Assembly (NCBI GenBank): GCA_017883615.1
Contig: JADGNF010000034.1
Span: 1 to 64,000 of the forward strand
Origin: Candidatus Bathyarchaeota archaeon
GTDB taxonomy: Archaea > Thermoproteota > Bathyarchaeia > Bathyarchaeales > Bathycorpusculaceae
Reading direction: 5' to 3'
Length of the DNA stretch: 64,000 nucleotides
The translations under genes were made by a program, and so were the position numbers. The notes below the pieces were generated by a model. The model had not been told where the DNA came from. It did not search any database and worked only from the letters and a program-made list of their open reading frames with translations. Position 1 is the stretch's first letter, and each line of letters opens with the position of its first letter. Positions 9,815-19,638 of the stretch are shown piece by piece.

Positions 9815-10828
9815 TTATTTTCCTTGCGGGGATTCGAGCGAAACATATGTGATTTGTGGTGGTGCTTCGGGAACTTGGCTTGGTGGACGTGCTGGAACTC
9901 TTAGTTTGATGGTTCGTTTTTCGGTTCCTGGAACGCTTCCCTCGATGATTACGTATGGTGATTTGATGTTACCGTACCTGATGAAGCCACCTTTAACGTT
10001 GACTTCTTTGCCGTCTTTCCCGATTTTTAGGATGCGTTTGTTGTATTCTATGCGTTGGTGGTATCCCATTTGGCCTGCACGTGCTACTGAGTACATGAGG
10101 TGGTGTGGGTTCCATGGACCCAACGTTGCGATGCCGCGTTTTGTTTTGCGGCCTTTAGCTTGAAGGACGGTTACGCCCCAACGTTTTACTGGTCCTTGCC
10201 AGCCTTTTCCAGTGGTTATTGCGGCGATGTCTATGTATTGTCCGGTTTTGAAGACTTCTTCGGGTGTGACGGTTTTGCCAAGTATCGATTTGGCGTATTC
10301 TAGTTGCTGAGGGATTGTTCCTCCGCCAATCTCAATTTCCGTGATTTCCGGTTTCTTCTTGGCCATGTTTGCCTGGTTTGGTTGGGTGGCTATGATGGCG
10401 CGAATGTTTGTGGCATTTTCGGCGCTTTCGTCTATTTTTTGTAGCATACCTTCGGTATTGAAGGTTTCTGGCATAACGGTTGCGCGGTCAAGGTTTTCCG
10501 GCGGGTTTTTCATCCAGCATTCTGTCAGTTGCTGGAGTCCGTAGGAATCGCGCGTATAGGTGCGTATGCCGCATATGATAATTGGGGGTGTTTCTAGAAT
10601 GGTCGCTGCTTTCATTATTTCTTTACCGAAGTTTGGTGAACGTTTCTTGTCTTCTATGGTGAAGACGTAGGTCATGCCTGCTTTGTAGCCTGCAAAACCC
10701 AAAAGCTTCGGTGTTTCCGCGGTTATTTTTGGCCAGTAGCGTATTCTTGCCATTGGACTTTTAGCGCGGTGTCTAGGTAAATATGCTAATGATCCATGTC
10801 TTGGAGCATGATGTTTTCGGTGACCCAT
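9815..10828 (-). CDS. rpl3: 50S ribosomal protein L3
   Basis: MGHRKHHAPRHGSLAYLPR...GFAGYKAGMTYV...KGWQGPVKRWGV. Confidence 0.97.
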   Translation of the reverse strand: MGHRKHHAPRHGSLAYLPRHRAKSPMARIRYWPKITAETPKLLGFAGYKAGMTYVFTIEDKKRSPNFGKEIMKAATILETPPIIICGIRTYTRDSYGLQQLTECWMKNPPENLDRATVMPETFNTEGMLQKIDESAENATNIRAIIATQPNQANMAKKKPEITEIEIGGGTIPQQLEYAKSILGKTVTPEEVFKTGQYIDIAAITTGKGWQGPVKRWGVTVLQAKGRKTKRGIATLGPWNPHHLMYSVARAGQMGYHQRIEYNKRILKIGKDGKEVNVKGGFIRYGNIKSPYVIIEGSVPGTEKRTIKLRVPARPPSQVPEAPPQITYVSLESPQGK

Positions 10829-11357
10829 CTTACTTCCGCTTCGCGAAGGTTAGCAATGAGAAATTAGAGTTATAAACGTTACCGTTACGATTCGCATTTT
10901 AAACCGCAGTTTCGCAAATGCGCTTTTTGATTGTTAAATTGCTATGGCTCAGGTTTCTTAAGAGGTTTTCTGAAGATACGGTTTTTCTGTTTGTAGTTGT
11001 AGGAAAGTTGCTATACGCAACTGGCGTCTTTTGGATAGGCTCAGTTTGCTGCGTTTTGTGGGTGGGTTGGTTTTGGTTTACTTTTTGGTTGTGCGTGTGT
11101 TGGCAAGCTGAGTGTTTTTTGTTTTCTGACTTTGGAGGCTTTTGTGTTGCTCTCTGTTGCGATTTTTTGTCTATAGCCCCCTTATTTAAAGGCAAGAAAC
11201 AGGCCAACGCAAAGCGTAAAATTTTTACCGGAGTCATAAACTTGGGCCTTGAACCCTTTAGTCAGTTTACTGTCACGGGTTTTCCTCAGGATCAATCTGG
11301 CTTTTTTCTATAAAAAGAATGTTTGTAAATGTTTATTGTGTCAAAAAATTTTTGGCT

Positions 11358-11972
11358 CTATGCCCAAACTGCTTCCAGAATTACCAACTTTTCAAAGAAG
11401 GGCAAATACCGTTCGGCTGCGATGGTTGTTTTCATTTGGAGTTTTGTGAATCTTGAAAGAGTTTCCTCGACGTTTGAAAGTGTTGATTGTAGCAGAAGAA
11501 TCCTGCCTGAGCTTTGGAGGTGGCTGGGTGCTTGGGAGATGAATCGGTCTATGACGTCTCTGCCTGTTGTGCCCCCTGCCCAGGCGCGTCCTAGCCAAGA
11601 GTCCTCTTCGCCTTTTTCGGAGGGCAAGTAGGGCGAGTTAAACAGGATTAAGTCGAATTTTGCGGCTTGGGCTAGCGAAGCAAAGAGGTCCCCTTGCAGG
11701 AAAGCTATGTCGCTGACGCTGTTGTGTTTGCTGTTTTGTTTGGCGCATCGAATAGCGTAGGGATTCACGTCCAAACACAGGACCTTGCCTCCTTGCTTCG
11801 CGGCGAGTATCCCTAAAATCCCCGTGCCGGTCCCCACATCGAGCACCCGCACGCCCGGTTTCAGGTGGAGGTTTTCCGCGAACAGGAACGAATCCTCCGA
11901 GGGTTCGTATACGTTCTCGCAAACCTCAAACGCATAGTCTCCAAAGAACGTACGTTTATTGGCAGAGTGCAT
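11358..11972 (-). CDS. HemK2/PrmC-type N5-glutamine methyltransferase
   Basis: VYEPSEDSFLFAENL; VLDVGTGTGILGI; NSPYLP. Confidence 0.88.
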   Translation of the reverse strand: MHSANKRTFFGDYAFEVCENVYEPSEDSFLFAENLHLKPGVRVLDVGTGTGILGILAAKQGGKVLCLDVNPYAIRCAKQNSKHNSVSDIAFLQGDLFASLAQAAKFDLILFNSPYLPSEKGEEDSWLGRAWAGGTTGRDVIDRFISQAPSHLQSSGRILLLQSTLSNVEETLSRFTKLQMKTTIAAERYLPFFEKLVILEAVWA

Positions 11973-12774
11973 CGGCTATTGCCCCGAAATCTTTTGGTGC
12001 CAGTTCCCTTGCGCGCTTTTCTCGCTGCGGAAATGAAGCACCTATTTCTGCGGTTTTTTTCTTGTCCAGTTTGAGTTCGCTTCTGATGAACGGTGTTATG
12101 GCGTTTTCGAGTTTTTTGTTGCGTTGGGTGAAAAGCCATTTTGCCATCCGCCTGAAGAACACCTTGTTTTTCACAGTGAACGGTGGCTTTGTCCATGGCT
12201 TCATTGTCATAATAACCGAGTCAACTTCGGGCTGGGGATGGAACATCCATTTCGAAACCTCATCTAGCAGCTGCACATCGGCGGCTTGCTGCGAAATTAC
12301 TGTGAGCCATCCATATTGTTCGCTTCCCACGGGTGCCACGAGGCGGTTTGCGAACTCTTTTTGAACGATAAGCACTGAACAGTCTAAGCTGCGGTCCAGC
12401 AGCCAGACGACGAGTTGAGAGCTGAGATAATATGGCGGGATAGAAACAGCTTTGTTGAAGGGCGGAAGGTCAACTTTTAGCATATCGCCTTGGATGACGG
12501 TGACGTTTGCTAATTCTTTGACTTGTTCTCGCAAAACGAGTGTCAAATGTGAGTCCTTTTCTACGGCTATCACGCGTTTGCATTTTCCCGCGAGAAACCG
12601 TGTGAGGAATCCGAAGCCGGCTCCGGCATCCAAAACAATGTCGTCTGCGGTCAGGGTTGCGTGTTTGGTTAATATGGGATAAATGGAGGAGTCCACCATA
12701 AAGTTTTGTCCCAGAAGCTTATTGGGAACAATCTGGTGGGTTTTAAGAAGACTTTTTGCTTCTTCAAGACTCAT
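11956..12774 (-). CDS. ksgA: rRNA small subunit adenine dimethyltransferase KsgA/Dim1
   Basis: LGQNFMVD...VLDAGAGFGFLTRFLA...IPPYYLSS. Confidence 0.93.
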   Translation of the reverse strand: MSLEEAKSLLKTHQIVPNKLLGQNFMVDSSIYPILTKHATLTADDIVLDAGAGFGFLTRFLAGKCKRVIAVEKDSHLTLVLREQVKELANVTVIQGDMLKVDLPPFNKAVSIPPYYLSSQLVVWLLDRSLDCSVLIVQKEFANRLVAPVGSEQYGWLTVISQQAADVQLLDEVSKWMFHPQPEVDSVIMTMKPWTKPPFTVKNKVFFRRMAKWLFTQRNKKLENAITPFIRSELKLDKKKTAEIGASFPQREKRARELAPKDFGAIADALCQ

Positions 12775-12799
12775 CTAGGCGTGAAGCATCCTTGAACGG

Positions 12800-13366
12800 T
12801 TAATGGAATCGGGTAAAGAGGCGATATTTGCTTTCGCCCCCAAGCTCTTCCATCACGCGTTTCGTGATTAGCTTAACGGGGTCGGGGCGCTCGGTTCGTT
12901 TTTTGATGTCTTCGTAGTTTAGGAAGGGCTTTTTTTCGCGTTCGTTAATGACTTGCCACATGTATTTTTTGCCTATTCCCGGAATCAGCTCTAAAGCGTG
13001 CATACGAGGTGTGATCGCTCGCGTTGTGTTGAAGAAGTTCACGAACCAGGCTTCGCGGTTTTGCACTATTTTGGCTACGGTTGAGGGTAATTCTGCTTTG
13101 GCTGAAGCGGTTAATTCTTCGTAGCCGATTCTACCGATTATGTAGGTGACTTCTTCTCGACTGTCTTTGCCTACGTAAACGCGGTCTTGGGGTTTTAGAA
13201 TTAGTTCCTCTCGCACTAGGGCTTCTAGAAGCGTAAAGAACTCTTCGCCGACACATTGGATCAGAGCGCCTGCTCGGTATCCTGCACGTCCAGTTGGGCG
13301 AAAGCCGGGTTTGCCGTGTTGCAGGAAGTCAAGTACGTAAGCGTACTCCTCGTATTGCTTCTCCAT
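12800..13366 (-). CDS. DUF655 family protein (putative RNA/DNA-binding, HhH motif)
   Basis: YEEYAYVLDFLQHG...LELIPGIGKKYMWQVINERE. Confidence 0.88.
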   Translation of the reverse strand: MEKQYEEYAYVLDFLQHGKPGFRPTGRAGYRAGALIQCVGEEFFTLLEALVREELILKPQDRVYVGKDSREEVTYIIGRIGYEELTASAKAELPSTVAKIVQNREAWFVNFFNTTRAITPRMHALELIPGIGKKYMWQVINEREKKPFLNYEDIKKRTERPDPVKLITKRVMEELGGESKYRLFTRFH

Positions 13367-13421
13367 AGTGTTCCCTCTATGTTATCCGTTTTACTGCTTA
13401 AAAAGACTTGTATGATTTACC

Positions 13422-13760
13422 CTACTTTAGGGTCCTCTTTTCATTCAAGAGGTTCACAATTGTGGTTAGTTTTTGGGTTTCGATTATTTTTCGTCCACCA
13501 GCCAAGAATATTCGCAGCTCATCCACAGTTTCTGGCATGCAGTTTATTATCTGAACCGCTTCGTCCTCGTCTAAACCGTATTCTTTCACGAGTTTTTCTA
13601 GAAGAAACTCCGCGCCAGCAGGATCGACTTTCACGAATTTCGAAACGTAATCTAGCGTACGGCGCTGGAACTGATCGAGGTTTTCTTCGCCTACGGATTC
13701 GAGCGTCTGTTTCACCTGGGGCAATGTGAGCTTGCTTGAGCTTATTTCTTTCTTGCTCAT
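13422..13760 (-). CDS. rpoF: RNA polymerase subunit Rpo4 (RpoF)
   Basis: RRTLDYVSKFVKVDPAGAEFLLEKLVKEYGLDEDEAVQIINCMPETVDELR; adjacent to L21e as in many archaea. Confidence 0.9.
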   Translation of the reverse strand: MSKKEISSSKLTLPQVKQTLESVGEENLDQFQRRTLDYVSKFVKVDPAGAEFLLEKLVKEYGLDEDEAVQIINCMPETVDELRIFLAGGRKIIETQKLTTIVNLLNEKRTLK

Positions 13761-13771
13761 GGGTTTGCCTT

Positions 13772-14068
13772 CTAAGTTCCCTTATATGGTTCCAGATGTT
13801 CAGTTCGGACGATAAGTTCGCGTATCGAATCGCCTTGAGCAACGCGAACAATGTAGCCGCGTCCACGTTTATCAATTACTTTGCCGATTTTACCATGGAA
13901 CCTTCTGTGGGGTAAAGCCTTTTGTTGGCTAGAATCTATCTTTATTATGACGCTTGCGCCGTTCTCGTATTCGTAAAGAAACTTTGTGAGCTTTGGTTTG
14001 CCTTTCTCTCGAACTGGCTTTCGCATGAGGCTGCGGGTTCCCGCACAATATCCTTTTGATGGTCTCAT
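13772..14068 (-). CDS. rpl21e: 50S ribosomal protein L21e
   Basis: MRPSKGYCAGTRSLMRKPVREKGKPKLTKFLYEYENGASVIIKID. Confidence 0.95.
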   Translation of the reverse strand: MRPSKGYCAGTRSLMRKPVREKGKPKLTKFLYEYENGASVIIKIDSSQQKALPHRRFHGKIGKVIDKRGRGYIVRVAQGDSIRELIVRTEHLEPYKGT

Positions 14069-14079
14069 TCATTTTTCAC

Positions 14080-15414
14080 CTATTGGTCATCCATAATAAC
14101 TTTCAAAACGTCAAGCTTTGTAATCTTCGCTGGGTTTTTGAGTAATTCCGCAACGCTGGGCACTGTTCGTCCTTCATCGCCTGACACCAATTCTTTAACA
14201 TAGAGGCCTCCTTGACAACGTATTTCCATCAAGGTCTCTTTAGCGGATATCTTCTTTACTTTAAGCTTATATATGTACCTTTCTCGGGTTAAATCTGCCC
14301 TTCTATGCATAACGCGCGTGGGCGTTTGCTGCTTGATTGTTGTTTGGTTGAGTTTCTCTTCTATCGTTTGCATGTCAGCGTTTGATATTTCGTTCTCAAA
14401 GGCTATTAGAGCGCGATATTCTTTTTGGGCGTTTTCGGATTTTTTGAGTTTTCGCACGTTTTCCCGGCTGGTAAATCGCAATCTGGAAATTTGCACTTTG
14501 TCTACTGCACCAAGGTTTATGGTTTCTTCGATTTGTTTGAGGTCCAAACTTCGTTTTTTGGGCTTTGAGATTTCAACTACGAATGGACGTCCTGTCCCTA
14601 GCATGCGGGCATCGATGTCTTCTCTGCCTGAAGCGTGAAACGCCGAGTCTGAACCTTGGGCTGCATTCAAAATAGGCTGCGAAACAAAGGCTTCCACCGA
14701 CTCGGGATATAGTAAACCTGTCCCGCCACATTTTGAGCATCCTCTGCCACGACAGCTGGAACAGAACCATCTGGATTGGGAAACATCTCTAACAAGTTTC
14801 CTGTATCGCCCCGCAACGAAAAGAGGGTTTACTTGAAGCTTAATGTTTTCAGAAAACGGGTTAATTATTACCATCACGTCGGGTTTTCGGAACTCCACCG
14901 TCTTACCCGTCACTGATTCTACGCGTTTGCCTAAAACTCGTCCGAATTCGTGTTTTATGCTTTCGCCGCAGCCCACTGCGAAGACGGCTTTGAATTCGTC
15001 TTCTCGCTCAACCACCGAAACGGGCAATTCTACACCCATAAGGAAAGTACTGTACTCAAAGGGTTCGAGAGATGCGGTAATTTTCTGAGTTAAGTTGTCG
15101 ATCTGAAGGAATTTTCCGTCACACAAAAAACACGTTGAAGGGCCAGTTTTCGGGAGGCGTTTTTTGAGATGTTTCAGTGAGGATAGGGCTAGTTGAGAAA
15201 AACCATTCGTTGCCAAAACTTTGAGTGCTTTGACGCCTTGAAGCTTTGGTTTCGACGTATCAGATGCGGCTTGTAGTGCCCATGTTAGTTTTATGGCTTC
15301 GCCTCTTTGGTTGTTCTCTAAGCCGTAGCCTAAAAGAGCGAATTGCCTGCCCAAGCAGTTATCGCATAAAGGGTGCTGCTCAAGCATCGATTGGGCTTTT
15401 TCAAGAACATCCAT
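14080..15414 (-). CDS. pus10: tRNA pseudouridine synthase Pus10
   Basis: CDNCLGRQFALLGYG; GTGRPFVVEISKPKKR; ASGREDIDARMLG; YVKELVSGDEGRTVPSVAELL. Confidence 0.94.
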   Translation of the reverse strand: MDVLEKAQSMLEQHPLCDNCLGRQFALLGYGLENNQRGEAIKLTWALQAASDTSKPKLQGVKALKVLATNGFSQLALSSLKHLKKRLPKTGPSTCFLCDGKFLQIDNLTQKITASLEPFEYSTFLMGVELPVSVVEREDEFKAVFAVGCGESIKHEFGRVLGKRVESVTGKTVEFRKPDVMVIINPFSENIKLQVNPLFVAGRYRKLVRDVSQSRWFCSSCRGRGCSKCGGTGLLYPESVEAFVSQPILNAAQGSDSAFHASGREDIDARMLGTGRPFVVEISKPKKRSLDLKQIEETINLGAVDKVQISRLRFTSRENVRKLKKSENAQKEYRALIAFENEISNADMQTIEEKLNQTTIKQQTPTRVMHRRADLTRERYIYKLKVKKISAKETLMEIRCQGGLYVKELVSGDEGRTVPSVAELLKNPAKITKLDVLKVIMDDQ

Positions 15415-15427
15415 CGCATCGTCGACC

Positions 15428-16774
15428 CTATTTCATGTCGGGGAAGCCTTGTCCGCCCATGCCTGGCATGAAGGGCATTTTTCCCTTTTTGCGTTTCATC
15501 ATCTTTAGCATTCGCCGCATCATAACGTACTGTTTGAGGAGTTCTTTGACATCTTTTTCGTTTGTACCTGATCCGCGGGCGATTCTTCGGGCGCGGCTGA
15601 AGTTGATTATTTTGGGGTTCTCTTTCTCCTCTGGCGTCATAGATTGGATTAGGACACGCCACTTTTCCAAACGATCCTCCGCGACGTTGAGCATGTCATC
15701 AGACATTTTGTTAGCCATGCCGGGCAGCATTTGCATAACTTTCTTGAACGGGCCCATGCCTTTTACGGCTTCAAACTGCTCGTACATGTCTGTTAAGGTG
15801 AATTTGCCGCTCATGATCTGCTTGGCTTTTTTCTGTGGGACTTTGATCTCGGCTTCCTGAACCTTCTCCAAAAGCGTTTCCAAATCGCCCATGCCAAGCA
15901 AGCGTCCGACAAAGCGGGAGGGTATGAACTGTTCGATGTCTTCGACTTTTTCGCCTGTACCGATAAACTTTATTGGGGCACCCGTTGCTGCAACTGCGGA
16001 GAGTGCGCCGCCGCCTCTAGCGGAGCCGTCGAGTTTGGTTACTAAGATGGAGCCTATCGGGGTGGCTTCGTGGAAGGTTTTAGCTTGAGCTAGTGCTTGT
16101 TGTCCGATGGTGCCGTCTATGACCATCATGATTTCGTTGGGTTTAATGTGGTGCTCGAGATCTTTCATTTCTTTGATGAGGTCTTTCTCTTCTTTGTGGC
16201 GACCTGATGTATCAACGATTATTATGTCTTTGTCTGGAAACTGTTTGAGTCCTTCATTAACGACTTTCACGGGGTCTTTGGCTTTGGGGTCGCCGTAAAT
16301 GGGAACGTTAATTCTCGCGGCTAATTGCTGCAGTTGCGCGTAGGCGCCGGGGCGGAAGGTGTCTGCGCAAATCAATGCGGGTTTGAGTCCTTTCTTTTGG
16401 AGGTATCTTGCTATTTTTGCGGCGTGGGTGGTTTTTCCTGAGCCCTGAATGCCAACAAGCATCAGGATATATTTTTTGCCGGGCTCCAATTTTAATGGGA
16501 CAGGTTTGTCGCCGACGAATCGAGTGAGTTCTTCGTAAACAACTTTGATGACATGTTCGCGTCTGGAAATTCCAGGAGGCATTTTCTCTTTGAGAGCGCG
16601 TTCTTCGATGCTTTTACTGATGCCCAAAACAAGTTGAACGTTAACGTCCGCTTGAAGAAGAGCACGCTGGATGTCGCGGACGAGTTCCTTAACCGTAGCT
16701 TCATCTACCACGGATGATTTGAAGATTTTTTTTATGGCGTCAGTAAGCGAGGATCCTAAGCGGTCTAAAGCCAT
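15428..16774 (-). CDS. srp54: Signal recognition particle 54 kDa protein
   Basis: [48 protein letters not shown]; Met-rich C-terminal M domain. Confidence 0.97.
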   Translation of the reverse strand: MALDRLGSSLTDAIKKIFKSSVVDEATVKELVRDIQRALLQADVNVQLVLGISKSIEERALKEKMPPGISRREHVIKVVYEELTRFVGDKPVPLKLEPGKKYILMLVGIQGSGKTTHAAKIARYLQKKGLKPALICADTFRPGAYAQLQQLAARINVPIYGDPKAKDPVKVVNEGLKQFPDKDIIIVDTSGRHKEEKDLIKEMKDLEHHIKPNEIMMVIDGTIGQQALAQAKTFHEATPIGSILVTKLDGSARGGGALSAVAATGAPIKFIGTGEKVEDIEQFIPSRFVGRLLGMGDLETLLEKVQEAEIKVPQKKAKQIMSGKFTLTDMYEQFEAVKGMGPFKKVMQMLPGMANKMSDDMLNVAEDRLEKWRVLIQSMTPEEKENPKIINFSRARRIARGSGTNEKDVKELLKQYVMMRRMLKMMKRKKGKMPFMPGMGGQGFPDMK

Positions 16775-17267
16775 CGGTTGTCTCCGAACCTAAAAAGCCC
16801 ATAGCGCGCTTAAATATATAACGCAGCAAGAATAATCAACCTATGCGGTTTTGGGGTGGTTATGTTTTGTTGAAGCCTCAGGTTCCCCATAAATAATAGC
16901 CTCATCATAGATCAGACGGCTCTTCATGCATCATTGGCTTCACTTCATGTACAGCAATCGACGCATAAGAGGATGATGGCGGCAGATAGCGAGTTTCCAT
17001 TCAATAACGTCGTGCTTGGGAGGTACCTGTTGATTCATTGGGAGCGTCGGCAGGTTGACTACTTTTTGGCCTACTCCTATCTCTCTATGTTTTTCCAAGG
17101 TTCTTTTTGACGACTACCTGTCGCGTGCAAAGCCTACCCCCTCCCTTATTTAAAGACGCCAAAAACTTTGAACCTCTTCATTTAAGGCAAGTTACTGCCT
17201 ACCTCTTGTCCCTACCTTTTCCCAGCACGCTAATGGAAGAAAAAACAGCCAATAGCGCCCCTCTCCC

Positions 17268-17317
17268 TATAGGTCTGTGCAACGAGTCACTAATAGGCCC
17301 CAAACATGATGGCGCTT
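17268..17317 (+). repeat. Dispersed intergenic repeat, copy 1
   Basis: CTATAGGTCTGTGCAACGAGTCACTAATAGGCCCCAAACATG; a related half-copy ATTAGGCGCCAAACATGAATTGCGCTG is at 17386..17412. Confidence 0.65.
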
Positions 17318-17469
17318 GCTATGTATCCGCGGCTGCAACTGTGCTTTTGACCTACCCCCCTCCCCCTTTTCTGCATACATCAAATATTAGGCGCCAAACA
17401 TGAATTGCGCTGTAACAGAAAATCTTTTATCAACCCACCAGCCAAAGCATAGTTATAGGGGAATTTGCA

Positions 17470-17667
17470 TTGACAGCTGAACGCTTCATACACGCAGCCG
17501 TTTTCGTCTTGCTGCTCGTCGGGTTATGCACAGTCACTGGATGGGCAAGCCTCAAATTCATAAACGATTTTGTTCTAAAACTAGCAGGGGTCACAATCAG
17601 CTGGGGAATAATCCTGCTTGCGCTATATCTGGGATTCAGAAAACTAGATTGGCGCTGGTGGAGTTAA
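17470..17667 (+). CDS. Small two-TM membrane protein
   Basis: 65 aa with two hydrophobic segments; no recognised family. Confidence 0.45.
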   Translation: MTAERFIHAAVFVLLLVGLCTVTGWASLKFINDFVLKLAGVTISWGIILLALYLGFRKLDWRWWS

Positions 17668-17723
17668 CTCCCCAAACGCACGCGCGATTACTTTTGGATA
17701 AAGAAAGAGGCCCAAAAGGCGAG

Positions 17724-18122
17724 TTAAGTTTTAACTCGTGTGATCTTCACTTTGCCCAGAATCCGCCAATACTCTATTTCGGCGCCAGAAATCAGTTTGG
17801 CTTTGGGGACTTCTTCTTCCTCTGGGAACGGTGCATCTATGTATTCGTAGGTTTCCAAATCCATGATTTGGACGCCGCTTGGGTTTAGTGCAAAGACTTG
17901 CCCGGTTCGTTTGTCGATTATGGGCACTTCTGCGCCGCAGTCTACGGGCTTCACGAATTGCCTTTTCTGGTTGTCGAATACGCCTATCGCGACGATTCTT
18001 GCTTTTGCCGACCCGTGTTTTCCGGGTTTGGATTTGGATATGTCCATTATCTTGCAAGGTTCGCCCTCTATCATCATGTAGCCGCCGACGCGTAATTCTC
18101 CAACGTCCACTGGTTTAGTCAT
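17724..18122 (-). CDS. eif5a: Translation initiation factor 5A
   Basis: GYMMIEGEPCKIMDISKSKPGKHGSAKARIVAIGVFD (hypusine loop). Confidence 0.96.
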   Translation of the reverse strand: MTKPVDVGELRVGGYMMIEGEPCKIMDISKSKPGKHGSAKARIVAIGVFDNQKRQFVKPVDCGAEVPIIDKRTGQVFALNPSGVQIMDLETYEYIDAPFPEEEEVPKAKLISGAEIEYWRILGKVKITRVKT

Positions 18123-18214
18123 GTTCTTACTCTCACGGATTATTCTCTAGTCTAATTAGAAGCAATTCTGAACAACACCCATATATAGATTAAGGTATCG
18201 CTAATTACTGAACG

Positions 18215-19063
18215 GTGCAAAACTTGCCCAAAACCGTCGGAATAATCGCTAGATACGACAAGAAAGAAGCGTTAACTCTGGCGACTGAGCTTTCTGAGTA
18301 CCTCACGAAGCGGGGCTTGGAGGTTTTTTTGGAAAACACTCTTGAGGGCAAGGTGAAAGCCGATGGCAAATTTGTTCCGCTCAAGGACCTGAAAACTGAT
18401 TTCATAATCACGATAGGCGGGGATGGAACTATCCTGCGAAGTTGCCTCTCACTACCTAAGCCTGAGCCGCCGATTTTGGCTGTGAACATGGGTGTTCGGG
18501 GGTTCCTTACTGAAGTTGGTCCCAAAGACGCCTGCGGCGTGTTGGATAAAATTTTGAAGGGAAACGCCCATATCGAAAAATGCAGCAAACTCAAGGCGTC
18601 CGCCAATGGAGAAAATCTGCCCGACGCACTAAACGATGTTGTAGTTTCTGGTGGTGAACCCTCAAAGATCGTTTACTTGCAAGTTTACAAGGACGATGTG
18701 CCGGTTCTATCGCTGGAAGCCGATGGAATCATTGTTGCCACACAAACTGGTTCCACTGGCTACTCACTTTCAGCAGGCGGCCCAGTATTGGATCCTAAGT
18801 TAGACGTCATCGTGGTGACGCCGATTTGCTCACTAACGACTGTACGTTCAATGGTTTTTCCTGCAAACTCTAAAATCCGAATCGAATCTGTCCGACCTAA
18901 AGACATGCTAGTTTTGGTCGACGGCAACTATCGCATATCGCTACCCTCTAAATGTTCATCGGTGACGGTTGAGCAGTCAAAAGAAGTATCTTCATTCATC
19001 CGGTTTAAGTCCGAATTCTACGGTCGCCTTCAGGGTAGGCTGTTCTTTAAGGGAACGGGATAA
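18215..19063 (+). CDS. nadK: NAD kinase
   Basis: FIITIGGDGTILR; NMGVRGFLTEVGP; TQTGSTGYSLSAGGP. Confidence 0.95.
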   Translation: MQNLPKTVGIIARYDKKEALTLATELSEYLTKRGLEVFLENTLEGKVKADGKFVPLKDLKTDFIITIGGDGTILRSCLSLPKPEPPILAVNMGVRGFLTEVGPKDACGVLDKILKGNAHIEKCSKLKASANGENLPDALNDVVVSGGEPSKIVYLQVYKDDVPVLSLEADGIIVATQTGSTGYSLSAGGPVLDPKLDVIVVTPICSLTTVRSMVFPANSKIRIESVRPKDMLVLVDGNYRISLPSKCSSVTVEQSKEVSSFIRFKSEFYGRLQGRLFFKGTG

Positions 19064-19095
19064 ACATAGAAAAAAGCAGTATACCTAAACGCGTC

Positions 19096-19638
19096 ATGGT
19101 TCTAGATACGTCGGCATTTGTCGGCGGTTTAGACCCTTTCACCGTCCGTGAAGAGCAAGTTGCACCTCCTATGGTGGAGAAAGAAGTGAAAAAAAACAAC
19201 ATGACTTTGCTGCGTTTCAGTACGGCAGTTGAAAGTGGCAGGCTAAAGATTTTTGCACCCGAACAACAGTTCCTGGAACAGGTAAAAGCATGTGCGACTT
19301 CATTGGGCGACTCTTTCTTCCTATCAGAGACCGATATGCAGGTTCTTGCGATCGCCTTACAGGTTAAAGCCCGAGGTGACATCCCGCAGATAATGACTGA
19401 CGACTACTCCATTCAGAACGTCGCAACTAAGTTGGGCGTGCAATTTGTTTCCTTGGGGACCCTTGGCATAAAACGTGTTCTATGCTGGATTAGGTACTGC
19501 CCCGCATGCCACAAAACCTACCCCGCTAATTTCAAAGCAACGGACTGCTCAATTTGCGGAACGGAACTCAAACGTAAACCTCAACGCAACTTCCAGGCTG
19601 GAAGCTTACAAAAGAACAAGCAGCAAAATCAGAAGTAA
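19096..19638 (+). CDS. nob1: rRNA maturation endonuclease Nob1 (PIN + zinc ribbon)
   Basis: VLDTSAFVGG; MTDDYSIQNVA; RYCPACHKTYP...CSICGTELKRK. Confidence 0.92.
   Translation: MVLDTSAFVGGLDPFTVREEQVAPPMVEKEVKKNNMTLLRFSTAVESGRLKIFAPEQQFLEQVKACATSLGDSFFLSETDMQVLAIALQVKARGDIPQIMTDDYSIQNVATKLGVQFVSLGTLGIKRVLCWIRYCPACHKTYPANFKATDCSICGTELKRKPQRNFQAGSLQKNKQQNQK

Noticed and set aside
10918-11313. 131-aa plus ORF upstream of the ribosomal operon
   Set aside because: Extreme W/C/F/V composition from a T/G-rich spacer, no motif, and an equally long ORF on the other strand.
16800-17100. SRP (7S) RNA gene upstream of srp54
   Set aside because: I could not recognise the conserved SRP RNA helix 8 motifs by eye; needs Infernal rather than assertion.
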